Shown here piece by piece: positions 8,101-17,334 of a DNA stretch of 58,370 bases. Source of the DNA: MGBC163016 sp964462135. GTDB taxonomy: Bacteria; Actinomycetota; Coriobacteriia; Coriobacteriales; Eggerthellaceae. Numbering within the stretch: the first letter of the stretch is position 1; each line of letters begins with the position of its first letter. Below the pieces are notes generated by a model. That model had not been told where the DNA came from. It did not search any database and worked only from the letters and a program-made list of their open reading frames with translations. A program made the position numbers and the translations under genes. The stretch spans positions 1 to 58,370 of the forward strand of contig CAYWWK010000011.1 in NCBI GenBank assembly GCA_964462135.1, written 5' to 3'.

Positions 8101-9088
8101 GAGTGACTCCGATCGAAAACACGCATCGAGGCACGAATGCATCTTCGGCCGCACTGAACGAATAGATTCCCTTGAGTCGGTTGTCTGCGATCATGGACAC
8201 CAACTCTCCATCCTTCACCGGTGCACAGGATTCCATCACTCCTGCCGTGCAGGCGCAGAGGCTGCCAACAGGATCGCGCGCGTACTCATGAAGCGTAACC
8301 ACCTTCGATGGAATGGAGTTGCCATTCTCAAGGTTTCTGTTGGAAGCCCCATCAAGGTAGGCAAAGCGGTGTCCAAGCACCTTGATCGGGTCTAACGAGG
8401 CCTTTTCCTTGAGGCTTTCAAGGGCTTCAAGGGACGTGCAATCGGACAGGCTGACACGTCCGCTGCCGGTGCGCTTCAATGCCTTCAGATGCGCCTCCGT
8501 CTTGCATGCCTTGCCGATGTCCCGGGCAAGGGCCCGAATATAGGTTCCCTTTGACACTTTGAATGTCACATCCCAGAAGATGGAACCCTCCTCTTCACCT
8601 ATGGCGTTGAGGCGGGCATCCTCTACCTCAATGGGACGGGATTCGAGATCAAGCATGACGCCCTTCCGAGCAGCATCGCAGGACTTCACACCGGCGCGCT
8701 TGATAGCGGAATAGGCAGGGGGCATCTGCATCTGTGGACCCTTGAAGCCGGAAAGCACCTCTTCGGCATAGAGGCGATCGTACATCTGACCACGAACGGG
8801 AGCCGTGCGGATGACCGTCCCTTCCGCATCATCGGTATCAGTGGACGCTCCAAAGCAGATGCGCGCATCGTATGTCTTGCTTTCAGATTCAAGATAGGGG
8901 TTGAGCCTGCTTGCAGGCCCTACCAGGATGACGAGCACTCCTCCCGCAAGCGGATCAAGTGTTCCCGCATGGCCGACACGTCTCTCGCCGAATACCCTGC
9001 GAACCCGATTGACCACATCATGGGAAGTCATGTTCAAGGGCTTGTCAACGGCGAGCATCAAGCTCAGATTGGTCTGACCACGCTTCAT
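8087..9088 (-). CDS. truB: tRNA pseudouridine(55) synthase
   Basis: Makes pseudouridine 55 in the T-loop of tRNAs. The catalytic Asp is D45 in GHAGTLDPLAGG, and the KTY / PPAYSAIKR / GTYIRALARD motifs follow in order. It is 333 aa from the ATG at 9088, which sits just after the nrnA stop; an ATG at 9115 would overlap nrnA. The gene order rbfA-nrnA-truB-ribF is classical in Gram-positive bacteria. Confidence 0.95.
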   Translation of the reverse strand: MKRGQTNLSLMLAVDKPLNMTSHDVVNRVRRVFGERRVGHAGTLDPLAGGVLVILVGPASRLNPYLESESKTYDARICFGASTDTDDAEGTVIRTAPVRGQMYDRLYAEEVLSGFKGPQMQMPPAYSAIKRAGVKSCDAARKGVMLDLESRPIEVEDARLNAIGEEEGSIFWDVTFKVSKGTYIRALARDIGKACKTEAHLKALKRTGSGRVSLSDCTSLEALESLKEKASLDPIKVLGHRFAYLDGASNRNLENGNSIPSKVVTLHEYARDPVGSLCACTAGVMESCAPVKDGELVSMIADNRLKGIYSFSAAEDAFVPRCVFSIGVTRGSI

Positions 9089-9095
9089 GATGCAC

Positions 9096-10085
9096 TCAAG
9101 ATACCCTTGATTCAATCAGGGCTTGCTGCACAACGGTCATGGCTTCATCCAGAGGGAGCTTCAAAGTGAAGCCCGCGGCAGCCTTGTGGCCACCTCCCCC
9201 GAACCGAGCAGCGATACGGGAAACATCAGTGCCGTCTTTGGAACGCAGGCTTCCTCGGACGCATTCGCCGTAGTCTTTGAGCACGCACGCAATCTTCACA
9301 CCCCTGATGGAGCGAAGCACGTTGATGACGCCTTCACAGTCATCCCGTTTCGCGTCCAAGCGCGCAAGATCATCCTGAGTGATCCAGCTGAGCGCTATAT
9401 CACCATTCGCCAGCAACTCAAGCCGTTCTGTAGCAAGAGCTTCCATGCGCACTGCTGCGAGAGGCTTGTTTTGGAAGAACTGCTGGGAAATGCAAGCGAC
9501 GTCAACGCCACACTCCTTCATCTGCGCTGCAAGCCGAAATGCCCGTGCATCAGTGTTCTGGTATTGGAAACGACCGGTATCGGTCATGAGACCGGTGTAG
9601 CAGCAAGAGGCGAGCTCACACGTGAGGGGTACATCAGAGACACAGGCGAGTTCCCAGACCAAGCAGGTGGCGGAGGGAGCCTGCGGATCAATATGGCACA
9701 TATCGGCCATACAGTCGGATACCTCGTGATGGTCAATCACGATCTGACAGTCGGAAGCCGCCCTCAGCTCAGCAGCCTCCTCCCCCAGGCGTTCATCAGC
9801 CGCCGCGTCAACCGTGATGAAGACGGGCGTCGGTTGGGCTTCGTCTGCCTCGATGAGCCCATCTGCCCCGGGCATACTGGTGAATGGTTCGCCCAAGGGT
9901 TCCGAGGTGGCTATGAGAGGCTGTACCTCCTTGCCCATTGACCTGAGGATATGCGTCATGCCAAGCACCGATCCCAGGCAATCCCCATCAGGATTCACAT
10001 GACCGCAAACAGAAAAGCCATCAAGGCTCCGGCAGGCCCGCCCTATCTCCTCAAGGGAGGCCTGCCTGATGTCGTGGCTTTGCAT
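9096..10085 (-). CDS. nrnA: DHH-family phosphoesterase, oligoribonuclease/pAp phosphatase type
   Basis: A 329-aa DHH-DHHA1 protein of the NrnA type, expected to degrade very short RNAs and dephosphorylate 3'-phosphoadenosine 5'-phosphate. Visible motifs are HVNPDGDCLGS, VDAAAD, the DHH signature VIDHHEVSD, and the C-terminal FGGGGHKAAAG glycine-rich motif of DHHA1. It lies between rbfA and truB, where NrnA genes usually occur, with only 4 bases separating it from rbfA. Confidence 0.9.
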   Translation of the reverse strand: MQSHDIRQASLEEIGRACRSLDGFSVCGHVNPDGDCLGSVLGMTHILRSMGKEVQPLIATSEPLGEPFTSMPGADGLIEADEAQPTPVFITVDAAADERLGEEAAELRAASDCQIVIDHHEVSDCMADMCHIDPQAPSATCLVWELACVSDVPLTCELASCCYTGLMTDTGRFQYQNTDARAFRLAAQMKECGVDVACISQQFFQNKPLAAVRMEALATERLELLANGDIALSWITQDDLARLDAKRDDCEGVINVLRSIRGVKIACVLKDYGECVRGSLRSKDGTDVSRIAARFGGGGHKAAAGFTLKLPLDEAMTVVQQALIESRVS

Positions 10086-10089
10086 GAAT

Positions 10090-10467
10090 CTAGAACTCGC
10101 CGCCTTCGCCTACGGTTTCCTCATAGACAGCTTGGCGCTCCTTTTCGGCATTGAGGTATTTGCCCAGTTTCTCCGCAGCATCAACCGTCTCGTCCACATG
10201 GAAGCGCAACTCCGGAGCCTGCTTCCAATCAAGCTTCTTCGCCATGAGGGAGCGGATATGACCCTTGGCGGAGTCGAGCGCTGCCTCAACCTGCGGATAG
10301 CGGTCGGCTTCGCAGGTGAAATACACATCAGCGTAGGCGCGGTCATAGCTGACCTTGCAGCCTGTGACGGTGACCAGTTCAAGGCGTGGATCGGAAACAT
10401 CGAACAGCAGGATGTTGGAAATGACCTCGCGCGCCTGCTCGTCAACTTTGCGGTTTCCTTCTTTCAT
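10090..10467 (-). CDS. rbfA: 30S ribosome-binding factor A
   Basis: Small KH-like RNA-binding protein (125 aa) needed for late 30S assembly and 16S processing. Typical features are the N-terminal KVDEQAREVISNIL helix, DPRLELVTVTGCKVS and the C-terminal LRFHVDETVDAAEKL segment. A strong GGAGG lies 7 to 8 bases before the ATG. It is immediately downstream of infB, the usual location. Confidence 0.94.
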   Translation of the reverse strand: MKEGNRKVDEQAREVISNILLFDVSDPRLELVTVTGCKVSYDRAYADVYFTCEADRYPQVEAALDSAKGHIRSLMAKKLDWKQAPELRFHVDETVDAAEKLGKYLNAEKERQAVYEETVGEGGEF

Positions 10468-10494
10468 GGCAATGACCTCCTTAGATGAGGGTGA

Positions 10495-13221
10495 TCACTC
10501 AGTGCGTTCCACTTCCTTGACAGTGTACCCCTCGATGGTGTCACCCACCTTTATGTCTTGGAAACCTGTAATCCCAATGCCACATTCGTACCCATGGGAT
10601 ACCGTCTTGACATCATCTTTGAATCGGCGAAGCGACGCGATGTCACCCTCGTAGATAACCGTGCCGTCTCTGACCACGCGCACCTTGTCATCACGGGATA
10701 TCTCACCTTCAACGACATAGCATCCAGCGATGAGGCCCACCTTGGGAACCTTGAAGGTCTCACGCACTTCCGCGATACCCGTGTCCGCTTCAACGATGTC
10801 AGGAGAGAGAAGACCGACGCGCGCGGCATTGATATCCTCAATGGCTTGGTAGATGACGCGGTAGAGCCGCACATCCACCTTCTCCTTCTCAGCCTGCTGA
10901 CGGGATTTGCCCGTCGGGCGCACGTTGAAGCCGATGATGATGGCATCAGAGGCGGCAGCCAACGTGACGTCCGTCTCAGTAATGCCACCCACCGCTGAAT
11001 GGACGATGTTGATGCGTACCTCGGATTGATCCATCTTCTCGAAGGCATCGCGAAGAGCCTCGATGGAGCCTTGGACGTCCGCCTTGATGATGAGGTTCAG
11101 GTCGGTCTGCTTACCTTCTTCGATGCGGCTGAACAAATCATCGAGGCTCATATGTGAAACATGCTGCTGCTCCGCCAGGCGCTCGCGCAAGGCACGTTCC
11201 TCTGCCAGCTTGCGGGCATCCCGCTCATCCTCGAAGACTCGGAACTCATCTCCTGCAACGGGAACCGAGTTGAGGCCGAGAATCTCAACGGGATCAGAGG
11301 GAAGCGCCTCTTCCACGTGGTTGCCCCGGGGATCAACCAATGCCCTCACGTGACCGTAGGAGGTTCCCGCAACCACGGCATCTCCCGGATGGAGCGTTCC
11401 GCGCTGCACCAAGACCGTGGCGACAGGACCTCTGCCCTTGTCCAGATTCGCCTCGATGACGAAGCCCGATGCCAGCGCGTCTGGATTCGCTTTCAGCTCC
11501 AGTACGTCCGCTTGAAGGATGATGGTCTCAAGCAGATCGTCAATATGGAGCCCCTTTTTCGCTGAAACGTTCACGAACATGTTGGAGCCGCCCCACTCCT
11601 CAGGGATGACCTCGTATTCCGTGAGCTCCTGACGGACACGATCGGGATTCGCACCGTCCTTGTCTATCTTGTTCACAGCAACGACGATAGGCACATCCGC
11701 CGCTTTCGCATGGTTGATGGCCTCGATGGTCTGAGGCATCACACCGTCATCGGCTGCGACGACCAGCACGATGACGTCAGTGACTTGGGCACCGCGCGCA
11801 CGCATGGCCGTGAACGCCTCATGGCCCGGCGTGTCGATGAAGGTGATCTGACGTCCGTTGATGTCAACAACCGATGCGCCGATATGCTGGGTGATGCCAC
11901 CGGCCTCGCTTTCAACCACACCGGTATCCCTGATGGCGTCCAAAAGCGATGTCTTGCCATGGTCAACATGACCCATGACCGTCACCACGGGTGGGCGTGG
12001 CTTCAGATCGTCTTCGGTGTCGTTGTAGACGACGACGTATTCCTCCTCGGGAGAAACGACGCGCACCTTGCGTCCAATGTCATCAGCTACGATCTCGATC
12101 AGCTCGTCAGTCATGGATTGCGTGACGGTCAGCGTCTGCCCCAGCATGAACAGGCGCTTGATGATGTCATTCGGCTGCACTCCCAAAAGATCTGCAAGCT
12201 TGCCGACGGTTGCCCCTTGGGGAACCTCGACAACAGAATCATCCAAGACCAAGGTGGGATCGATGCCACGCTCTATGGCCTGGGCCTCAGCACGCTCGCG
12301 TGCTTCAGCCTCACGCTTCTGCTTGCGCTTCTTGCGTCGGCCCTCACCCTCACTGCTGCCAGCCGCGGCCGCCACGGCGGCACGTGCTTCTGCAAGCACC
12401 TTGTCGCGCTGAAGCTGCTCGGCCTGAACGGCCATCTGAGCATAGCGGTCTTCGCTCTGCGCGCCCTGTGCCTCAAGCTCAGGAACGCTTTGATGCCTGC
12501 TCTTCTTCCCCTTCTTCCCCTTGGCGGCATTCGCGCTGCGATTGGCTTCCTTCTGCGCCTGGATGCGCGCCTGCTCTGATTCGATCTGGGAAAGCAATGA
12601 GCTGAATTTACCGGGGGAACTCTGGGGCTTTGCTGCAGGAGCCGCCTTCGTCGGCTTCTCCTCTGATTGGCCCTTTGAGCCCTTTTGGCCGCGATGGCGC
12701 AGCTTCTCCTCGATTGCCTGCTTCTTCGCCACCTCTGCGGCCTTCTTCTCTGCCGCTGCACGAGCCTTGGCCTCGGCCTTCTCACGCTCAACGCGCTTCT
12801 TCTCATTCTCGATCTGGGAAGCGAGGCTTTCGAATCCAGAGGTCTTCGTCTCGATCTTCTTGACGACACGCTCCTTCTTCTCAGAGGAGGTATCTGCGGA
12901 ATCCCCCCGAGCCTCCTTGGCCGCCTTGCGCTCTGCTAGCTCCTTCTCAACAGCAGCCTTGCGCTCTGCCTCTTCCTTAGCCTTCTCTGCCTCAACCTTC
13001 TTCTGCTCTTCCTCAAGAGCAGCGCGTTCCTCCTCCTTGAGATCGCTGGAACGCTGCAGAACCTCAGGCTCAAGCGTTTCGCGTATCTTGGCGATATCCT
13101 CCTCGGAAAGGATGGAAGCGTGCGATTTGGCGGCTATCCCGTTGTCCCGAAGGCGCGTGAGCATCTCTTTGCTCGTCAGTTCGAACTCCTTCGCCAGTTC
13201 ATGTACTCGCATTCCTGCCAT
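10495..13221 (-). CDS. infB: Translation initiation factor IF-2
   Basis: GTPase that brings initiator tRNA to the 30S subunit. The 908-aa protein has an N-terminal IF2_N module (MAGMRVHELAKEF), a long Lys/Glu/Ala-rich linker to about residue 310, then the G domain with GHVDHGKTS (G1), DTPGHEAF (G3) and NKID (G4), followed by domains II, III and IV. The start is directly next to the ylxR stop. The low-complexity linker creates long open frames on the opposite strand that are not genes. Confidence 0.97.
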   Translation of the reverse strand: MAGMRVHELAKEFELTSKEMLTRLRDNGIAAKSHASILSEEDIAKIRETLEPEVLQRSSDLKEEERAALEEEQKKVEAEKAKEEAERKAAVEKELAERKAAKEARGDSADTSSEKKERVVKKIETKTSGFESLASQIENEKKRVEREKAEAKARAAAEKKAAEVAKKQAIEEKLRHRGQKGSKGQSEEKPTKAAPAAKPQSSPGKFSSLLSQIESEQARIQAQKEANRSANAAKGKKGKKSRHQSVPELEAQGAQSEDRYAQMAVQAEQLQRDKVLAEARAAVAAAAGSSEGEGRRKKRKQKREAEARERAEAQAIERGIDPTLVLDDSVVEVPQGATVGKLADLLGVQPNDIIKRLFMLGQTLTVTQSMTDELIEIVADDIGRKVRVVSPEEEYVVVYNDTEDDLKPRPPVVTVMGHVDHGKTSLLDAIRDTGVVESEAGGITQHIGASVVDINGRQITFIDTPGHEAFTAMRARGAQVTDVIVLVVAADDGVMPQTIEAINHAKAADVPIVVAVNKIDKDGANPDRVRQELTEYEVIPEEWGGSNMFVNVSAKKGLHIDDLLETIILQADVLELKANPDALASGFVIEANLDKGRGPVATVLVQRGTLHPGDAVVAGTSYGHVRALVDPRGNHVEEALPSDPVEILGLNSVPVAGDEFRVFEDERDARKLAEERALRERLAEQQHVSHMSLDDLFSRIEEGKQTDLNLIIKADVQGSIEALRDAFEKMDQSEVRINIVHSAVGGITETDVTLAAASDAIIIGFNVRPTGKSRQQAEKEKVDVRLYRVIYQAIEDINAARVGLLSPDIVEADTGIAEVRETFKVPKVGLIAGCYVVEGEISRDDKVRVVRDGTVIYEGDIASLRRFKDDVKTVSHGYECGIGITGFQDIKVGDTIEGYTVKEVERTE

Positions 13222-13539
13222 CTAGCATCCCTCGCATCCCTGAATGTCAGTGTGAACCGCTCGTCTCATGTCCTCTATGATGTGGTCATATGCTCTTTGA
13301 TCGACCTTGCATTTGAGAGCCGCTGAAAGCCTCTGTCTGATGTGGGCCGCATTGAGGCACTCCTCCGAGCACAGATAGGCTCCCCGACCGCAGCCTCTTC
13401 CAGACCGGTCGAATACGACGGCACCGGAGCTGTCCTTGCAGATGCGATGCATCGTCTCCTTCAAAGCCTTCTTCCTGCAGCCTATGCATGTACGTTCGTG
13501 ATTCAAATGCGCTTCCTTCGGTTGAACCCTAGTCCTCAT
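13222..13539 (-). CDS. ylxR: YlxR-family RNA-binding protein (DUF448)
   Basis: Small protein with the YlxR signature RTCIGCRKKALKETMHR followed by FDRSGRGCGRGAYLC. It is found between nusA and infB in many Gram-positive bacteria and is thought to bind RNA. The start is uncertain: ATGs at 13539, 13551, 13584 and 13611 are all in frame and all overlap the end of nusA. I chose 13539 (105 aa, overlap 11 bases), which matches the usual family length of about 90 to 100 aa. Confidence 0.88.
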   Translation of the reverse strand: MRTRVQPKEAHLNHERTCIGCRKKALKETMHRICKDSSGAVVFDRSGRGCGRGAYLCSEECLNAAHIRQRLSAALKCKVDQRAYDHIIEDMRRAVHTDIQGCEGC

Positions 13540-14767
13540 CACTTGCTGCATGAACACCGCAATAGCGCGATCCCTCTCGCGCATGGTTGCGACACCGTGT
13601 TCCATCCTCACTCACATAGGCGCAGAAATCGTCATCGAACGACTCATCGTCATCGATCAAGACCTCGTCACCTTCCAGTGGCTCACCTTGGAAGCTGGCG
13701 GATTTGATGTCAATATGCCACCCAGTAAGGCGAGCTGCCAGCCGGGCATTCTGGCCTTCCTTGCCGATCGCCAGCGAAAGCTGGTCGTCAGGAACGATCA
13801 CCGTGGCATAGTTGTTCTCAGGGTCGATGGACACATGAGAGACGCGAGCAGGAGAAAGCGCGTTGGCGACATAGGTGGCCGGATCATCGCTCCACTGGAT
13901 GACATCGACACGCTCGTTGCGCAGCTCCTCAACGACCATGCGCACACGTGACCCCTTCGGCCCAACGCAGGCACCAACCGGATCGAGATTGGGTTCGCGG
14001 GAAGACACGGCGATCTTCGAGCGGGCGCCCGGTTCACGTGCGATCGACTTGATCTCAACGATCCCATCGTAGATCTCAGGCACTTCTATCTCGAACAGCC
14101 GACGGATGAGGTCAGGATGGGTTCGAGACACGATGATGGTGGGACGGGATTGCTCGCCACGGGCGCGAGTCTGTTCGCTACCTGGGTCGCGCACGTCGAT
14201 GATGAGCACCTTCAGACGCTGATTGTGCCGATAGTGCTCGTTGGAGGGACGCTCGTTGCGTTCGCCGGGGTTGCGCTTGGTGTCATAGTGCGGAAGCTCG
14301 GCCTCCACCCCGTCACGGATCTTGATGATGGTGAAATCCTGAGTGCCCTGAAGCACGGTGCCCGTGATAAGGTCACCGACACGATCAGAGAACTCCTCGT
14401 AGATTGATCTCCGGGCGGCATCCCGCACGATGGATGAGATCACGCTCTTCGCGTTCTGGGCCGCAATGCGGCTGATGTCATCGGGCGTGACATCCCTCTC
14501 CTCGAATTCTGAGTAGATGTGCTCTTCAAGCCCTGTTTCCGGATCAACGCGGATCTCAGGTTCTCCCACGGGAACAAGCTCATATACGTAGATCTTCCCC
14601 GTTTGGCGATCGATGGTCACACGAGCATCATGCTCCAGATCGAGAATACGCTCATAGCTACGTGCCAGAGAATCCTCAAGCCGCTCTATGATGTAGAATT
14701 CGTCAATCTTGCGCTCATGGGCCAGCATCTGAAGCGCTTCGATCAATGAGTATTCCTCGTCAGCCAT
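13529..14767 (-). CDS. nusA: Transcription termination/antitermination factor NusA, with Cys/His tail
   Basis: Binds RNA polymerase and nascent RNA to control pausing and termination. In order: N-terminal polymerase-binding domain (1 to about 125), S1 domain (about 130 to 200), and KH1/KH2 (GPKGSRV, IGKEGQNARLAARLTGW). The 412-aa protein has no NusA C-terminal acidic repeats. It ends in an unusual tail after residue 380, with C382, C392, H395, C403 and H406, which resembles a small zinc-binding knuckle. rimP lies 17 bases upstream and ylxR overlaps its end. Confidence 0.95.
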   Translation of the reverse strand: MADEEYSLIEALQMLAHERKIDEFYIIERLEDSLARSYERILDLEHDARVTIDRQTGKIYVYELVPVGEPEIRVDPETGLEEHIYSEFEERDVTPDDISRIAAQNAKSVISSIVRDAARRSIYEEFSDRVGDLITGTVLQGTQDFTIIKIRDGVEAELPHYDTKRNPGERNERPSNEHYRHNQRLKVLIIDVRDPGSEQTRARGEQSRPTIIVSRTHPDLIRRLFEIEVPEIYDGIVEIKSIAREPGARSKIAVSSREPNLDPVGACVGPKGSRVRMVVEELRNERVDVIQWSDDPATYVANALSPARVSHVSIDPENNYATVIVPDDQLSLAIGKEGQNARLAARLTGWHIDIKSASFQGEPLEGDEVLIDDDESFDDDFCAYVSEDGTRCRNHAREGSRYCGVHAASDED

Positions 14768-14784
14768 GTTTCAAGCTCCCTTCG

Positions 14785-15249
14785 CTAGAACTCAACGGTT
14801 CCGATGATGTTCGCTTTTCCAATATCCTGCAGGGGCACCTCGACGCTGCCCCCTTCGGTATCCACTACCAAAACCTGCCCATCCACCGACCGCAGGGTAC
14901 CGGTGAAATGCTTCCTGCCGTCTATGGCACACACGGTCTTCAACTTCACCTTCTGACCTACAGCGGCCATGAAGTGGTCATGGGTGCGCAACGGCCGATC
15001 AATGCCAGGAGAAGACACCTCAAGCATGTACGCCCCTGGGAAAGGGTCGATCTCGTCCATGAGATCCCCGATCCATGACTGGGCCTCGGTAAGCTCGTTG
15101 AACGTGACGCCATCTTCGGTATCGATGTAAATGCGTACCGTGGGCGACTTCCTGGCACCAGTCACCTCAAGCGTCACGACTTCAATGCCATGAGCAGCCG
15201 CCTGAGGCTCAATGATGTCAAGGAGGCTCTGTTCCTTCTGTGTGAGCAT
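14785..15249 (-). CDS. rimP: Ribosome maturation factor RimP
   Basis: 30S assembly factor, 154 aa, with GIEVVTLEV near the N-terminus and the conserved Y-x-L-E-V-S-S-P-G-I-D-R-P-L segment in the middle. The frame is open far upstream, but the ATG at 15249 is preceded by AAGGAG and gives the correct family N-terminus. It is the first gene of the nusA-infB cluster and is preceded by a terminator-like leader. Confidence 0.94.
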   Translation of the reverse strand: MLTQKEQSLLDIIEPQAAAHGIEVVTLEVTGARKSPTVRIYIDTEDGVTFNELTEAQSWIGDLMDEIDPFPGAYMLEVSSPGIDRPLRTHDHFMAAVGQKVKLKTVCAIDGRKHFTGTLRSVDGQVLVVDTEGGSVEVPLQDIGKANIIGTVEF

Positions 15250-15290
15250 GTTCTCCTTATCCCATTGTCCCGAACCTTCCTCTACAGCAT

Positions 15291-15315
15291 AAAAAAAGCG
15301 GGTCCGGTGGCCCAC
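15291..15315 (-). terminator. Intrinsic terminator in the rimP-nusA leader (probable attenuator)
   Basis: On the minus strand a G+C-rich hairpin (15309-15315 with 15298-15305, 7 bp with one bulged A, loop ACC) is followed by seven U residues at 15297-15291. It lies about 40 to 65 bases before the rimP start. The nearest gene upstream is on the opposite strand, so this can only act on the leader of the rimP operon. This suggests premature termination as a control step, perhaps by NusA itself. Confidence 0.7.
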
Positions 15316-15344
15316 TTTTCTCAAACACTGCGAAAAGTTCAGTT

Positions 15345-15385
15345 GAATACGTTGCAGGTGAAATACTAACATACTGATTCGACCC
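15345..15385 (-). promoter_or_regulatory. Candidate promoter of the rimP-nusA-infB cluster
   Basis: Reading the minus strand, TTGCGT is separated by 17 bases from TAGTAT, each matching four of six consensus positions. This would start transcription roughly 30 bases before the leader terminator. It lies in the divergent gap between rimP and the gtrA-like gene. Confidence 0.4.
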
Positions 15386-15447
15386 ACGCAAAGCCCTGCC
15401 GTCAATCAGGCATTTTGACGGAGGATTCAATTCGGAAAGAGACGTAT

Positions 15448-15861
15448 GTGAAGAAGCTCATCGCTCAACTCATGAAATTCGGCGTGGTCGGGGTGATCGC
15501 ATTCATCATCGACTACGGACTGATGGTGCTCCTCACTGAGGTATTCAACGTGAACTACCTCATCAGTGCCACCATCTCCTTCGCCGTATCGGTCACCTTC
15601 AACTACTTCGCCTCCATGCGTTATGTGTTCCGTCACAAAGAAGGCATGTCGAAGCGGCGCGAATTCGTTATATTCGTGATACTCTCCATCATCGGACTTG
15701 CCATCAATGACCTCATCATGTGGATTGGCACCGGACTTTGGGGCATCAGCTACCTCATCACCAAGATTGTGGCCACTGCCATCGTGATGGTATGGAACTT
15801 CGTCACACGGAAGGCGTTCCTGGATGCAGGTGATGAGCCGATCACTGATGACTTGGAATAG
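15448..15861 (+). CDS. GtrA-like integral membrane protein
   Basis: A 137-aa protein with four predicted membrane helices, the first in FGVVGVIAFIIDYGLM, which has the GtrA family signature, and NYFASMRYVF after the second. GtrA-like proteins are linked to transport of lipid-linked sugars or teichoic-acid precursors; the substrate here is unknown. I prefer the GTG at 15448, with AAAGAG upstream, over the TTG at 15415, which has no ribosome-binding site. A paaK-like gene follows after about 60 bases. Confidence 0.8.
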   Translation: MKKLIAQLMKFGVVGVIAFIIDYGLMVLLTEVFNVNYLISATISFAVSVTFNYFASMRYVFRHKEGMSKRREFVIFVILSIIGLAINDLIMWIGTGLWGISYLITKIVATAIVMVWNFVTRKAFLDAGDEPITDDLE

Positions 15862-15924
15862 ACCACCTCATCGTCACGACGGAGATGAGGATTTCCTCAT
15901 ACGAGAACAGGAGAAGACGCAACC

Positions 15925-17262
15925 ATGAGCAGGAACATTCCCTACGATCAGAAGTACTATGATCCTGAGATCGAGTGCATGCCTCGCGAAGAGCTTGAGC
16001 GGATGCAGCTTGAACGGCTCAAAGCCATGCTTGCGTATGCCTATGAGAACACCGTGTATTACAAACGCTCATTCGACGAGGCGGGAGTGAAGCCCGAAGA
16101 TGTGCAAACACTGGCCGACATACAGCGCTTCCCCTTCATAGACAAGAAGACCGAGCGCGAAACCCAGCATGTTGGCAGCTTCTTCGGTGAGATGTGCTCA
16201 GTGCCCGAAGAGGAAGTGGTGTTCATGGCCACCTCTTCCGGATCGACAGGCGTTCCCACGGTCAGCCCCTTCACCCAAGAGGATTTCGATCTGTGGCAGG
16301 ATACGGAGGCACGCCTGTTCTGGCAGGCGGGAATGAGACCGAATGACCGCTATGTCCATGGCCTCAACTTCGCCCTGTATGTCGGTGGCCCCGATGTCAT
16401 CGGGGCACAGCGACTGGGAGCTTTGGCCATTTGGGTGGGAGCCGTCCCTTCTGATCGGCTTCTGTTCGTCTTGAAGCAGTATCAGCCCACCATCATCTGG
16501 ACGTCCCCTTCCTACGCTTGGCAACTTGGCGAGAAGGCGAAGGAGAAGGGGTACGACCCCAAACGGGATTTCGCCATCCATACCATCATCGTGGCAGGAG
16601 AGCCGGGAGGCTCCATCACGTCAACCCGAGAGGCGATCGAAGACCTTTGGGATGCGAAGGTGGTTGACTTCTTCGGCCTGTCAGACATCTATGGGGCCTG
16701 CGCAGCCATGTGCGAGGCGAAAGATGGACTGCACATCGTGGAAGACCAGATTCTCGTCGAGACGGTCGATCCTGTCACGGGAGAGGTGCTTGAGCCTGGA
16801 ACGCAGGGGGAGCTGGTCTATACCACGCTCTGCAAGAAGGCGCGTCCCATGATCCGCTTCCGCACCGGCGACATCGGCTATGTCTCAGTCGAGCCATGTA
16901 AATGCGGACGCACGCTTGCACGGATCCATATCACTGGCCGCAAGGACGAGATGTTCATCGTGGGGGCTGTGAACGTCTTTCCCACTGATATCGAGTATGT
17001 CGTCCGCGCCGAAAAGGGCCTGACAGGCGAGTATTCCATTCGCGTTTACACTGAGAACTTCACCACCAGATACGAGGTGTCCGTCGAACGGGCGCGCGGC
17101 TCTGAGGAGTCCTTTGACGAAGTGGGCCGAAGGGTGGAGACGGCGCTCAAGACGCACACCGGAGTCCGCCCAGCGAAGGTGATCGTCTACGATGCCGGCA
17201 AGCTTGGCACCTCCAGTGAACACAAGGCGTCCCGCTTCATAGACGAGCGTACCGACTCCTGA
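15925..17262 (+). CDS. PaaK-type phenylacetate/aryl-CoA ligase
   Basis: A 445-aa adenylate-forming enzyme of the phenylacetate-CoA ligase family, joining an aromatic or other small acid to CoA with ATP. The P-loop-like motif is SSGSTGVPT, followed by the acceptor motif FGLSDIYG and, in the hinge region, RTGDIGYV. The CKCGRTLARI motif and the C-terminal lid (GAVNVFPTDIE) are typical. The real substrate cannot be read from sequence. A lone LysR-type effector domain follows 72 bases downstream, possibly sensing the same type of compound. Confidence 0.85.
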   Translation: MSRNIPYDQKYYDPEIECMPREELERMQLERLKAMLAYAYENTVYYKRSFDEAGVKPEDVQTLADIQRFPFIDKKTERETQHVGSFFGEMCSVPEEEVVFMATSSGSTGVPTVSPFTQEDFDLWQDTEARLFWQAGMRPNDRYVHGLNFALYVGGPDVIGAQRLGALAIWVGAVPSDRLLFVLKQYQPTIIWTSPSYAWQLGEKAKEKGYDPKRDFAIHTIIVAGEPGGSITSTREAIEDLWDAKVVDFFGLSDIYGACAAMCEAKDGLHIVEDQILVETVDPVTGEVLEPGTQGELVYTTLCKKARPMIRFRTGDIGYVSVEPCKCGRTLARIHITGRKDEMFIVGAVNVFPTDIEYVVRAEKGLTGEYSIRVYTENFTTRYEVSVERARGSEESFDEVGRRVETALKTHTGVRPAKVIVYDAGKLGTSSEHKASRFIDERTDS

Positions 17263-17334
17263 CGGAAAGCACACCCGAAGAAGAGTCGCGAAACATCAAG
17301 AACGACTGACTGAGACGAAAGGCATCAAGGACCC

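Noticed and set aside
8087..8160. FMN riboswitch before ribF
   Set aside because: ribF begins inside truB, there is no leader, and the RFN consensus blocks are absent.
11710..12579. Open frame of almost 300 codons opposite infB
   Set aside because: It lies antisense to the IF-2 G domain and the Lys/Glu/Ala-rich linker, where biased composition leaves the opposite strand open. No domain and no ribosome-binding site.
17263..17334. Frameshifted or split LysR gene whose HTH is upstream
   Set aside because: Only 72 bases separate the paaK-like stop from this gene, too short for the HTH domain, and no frame of the gap encodes such a segment.
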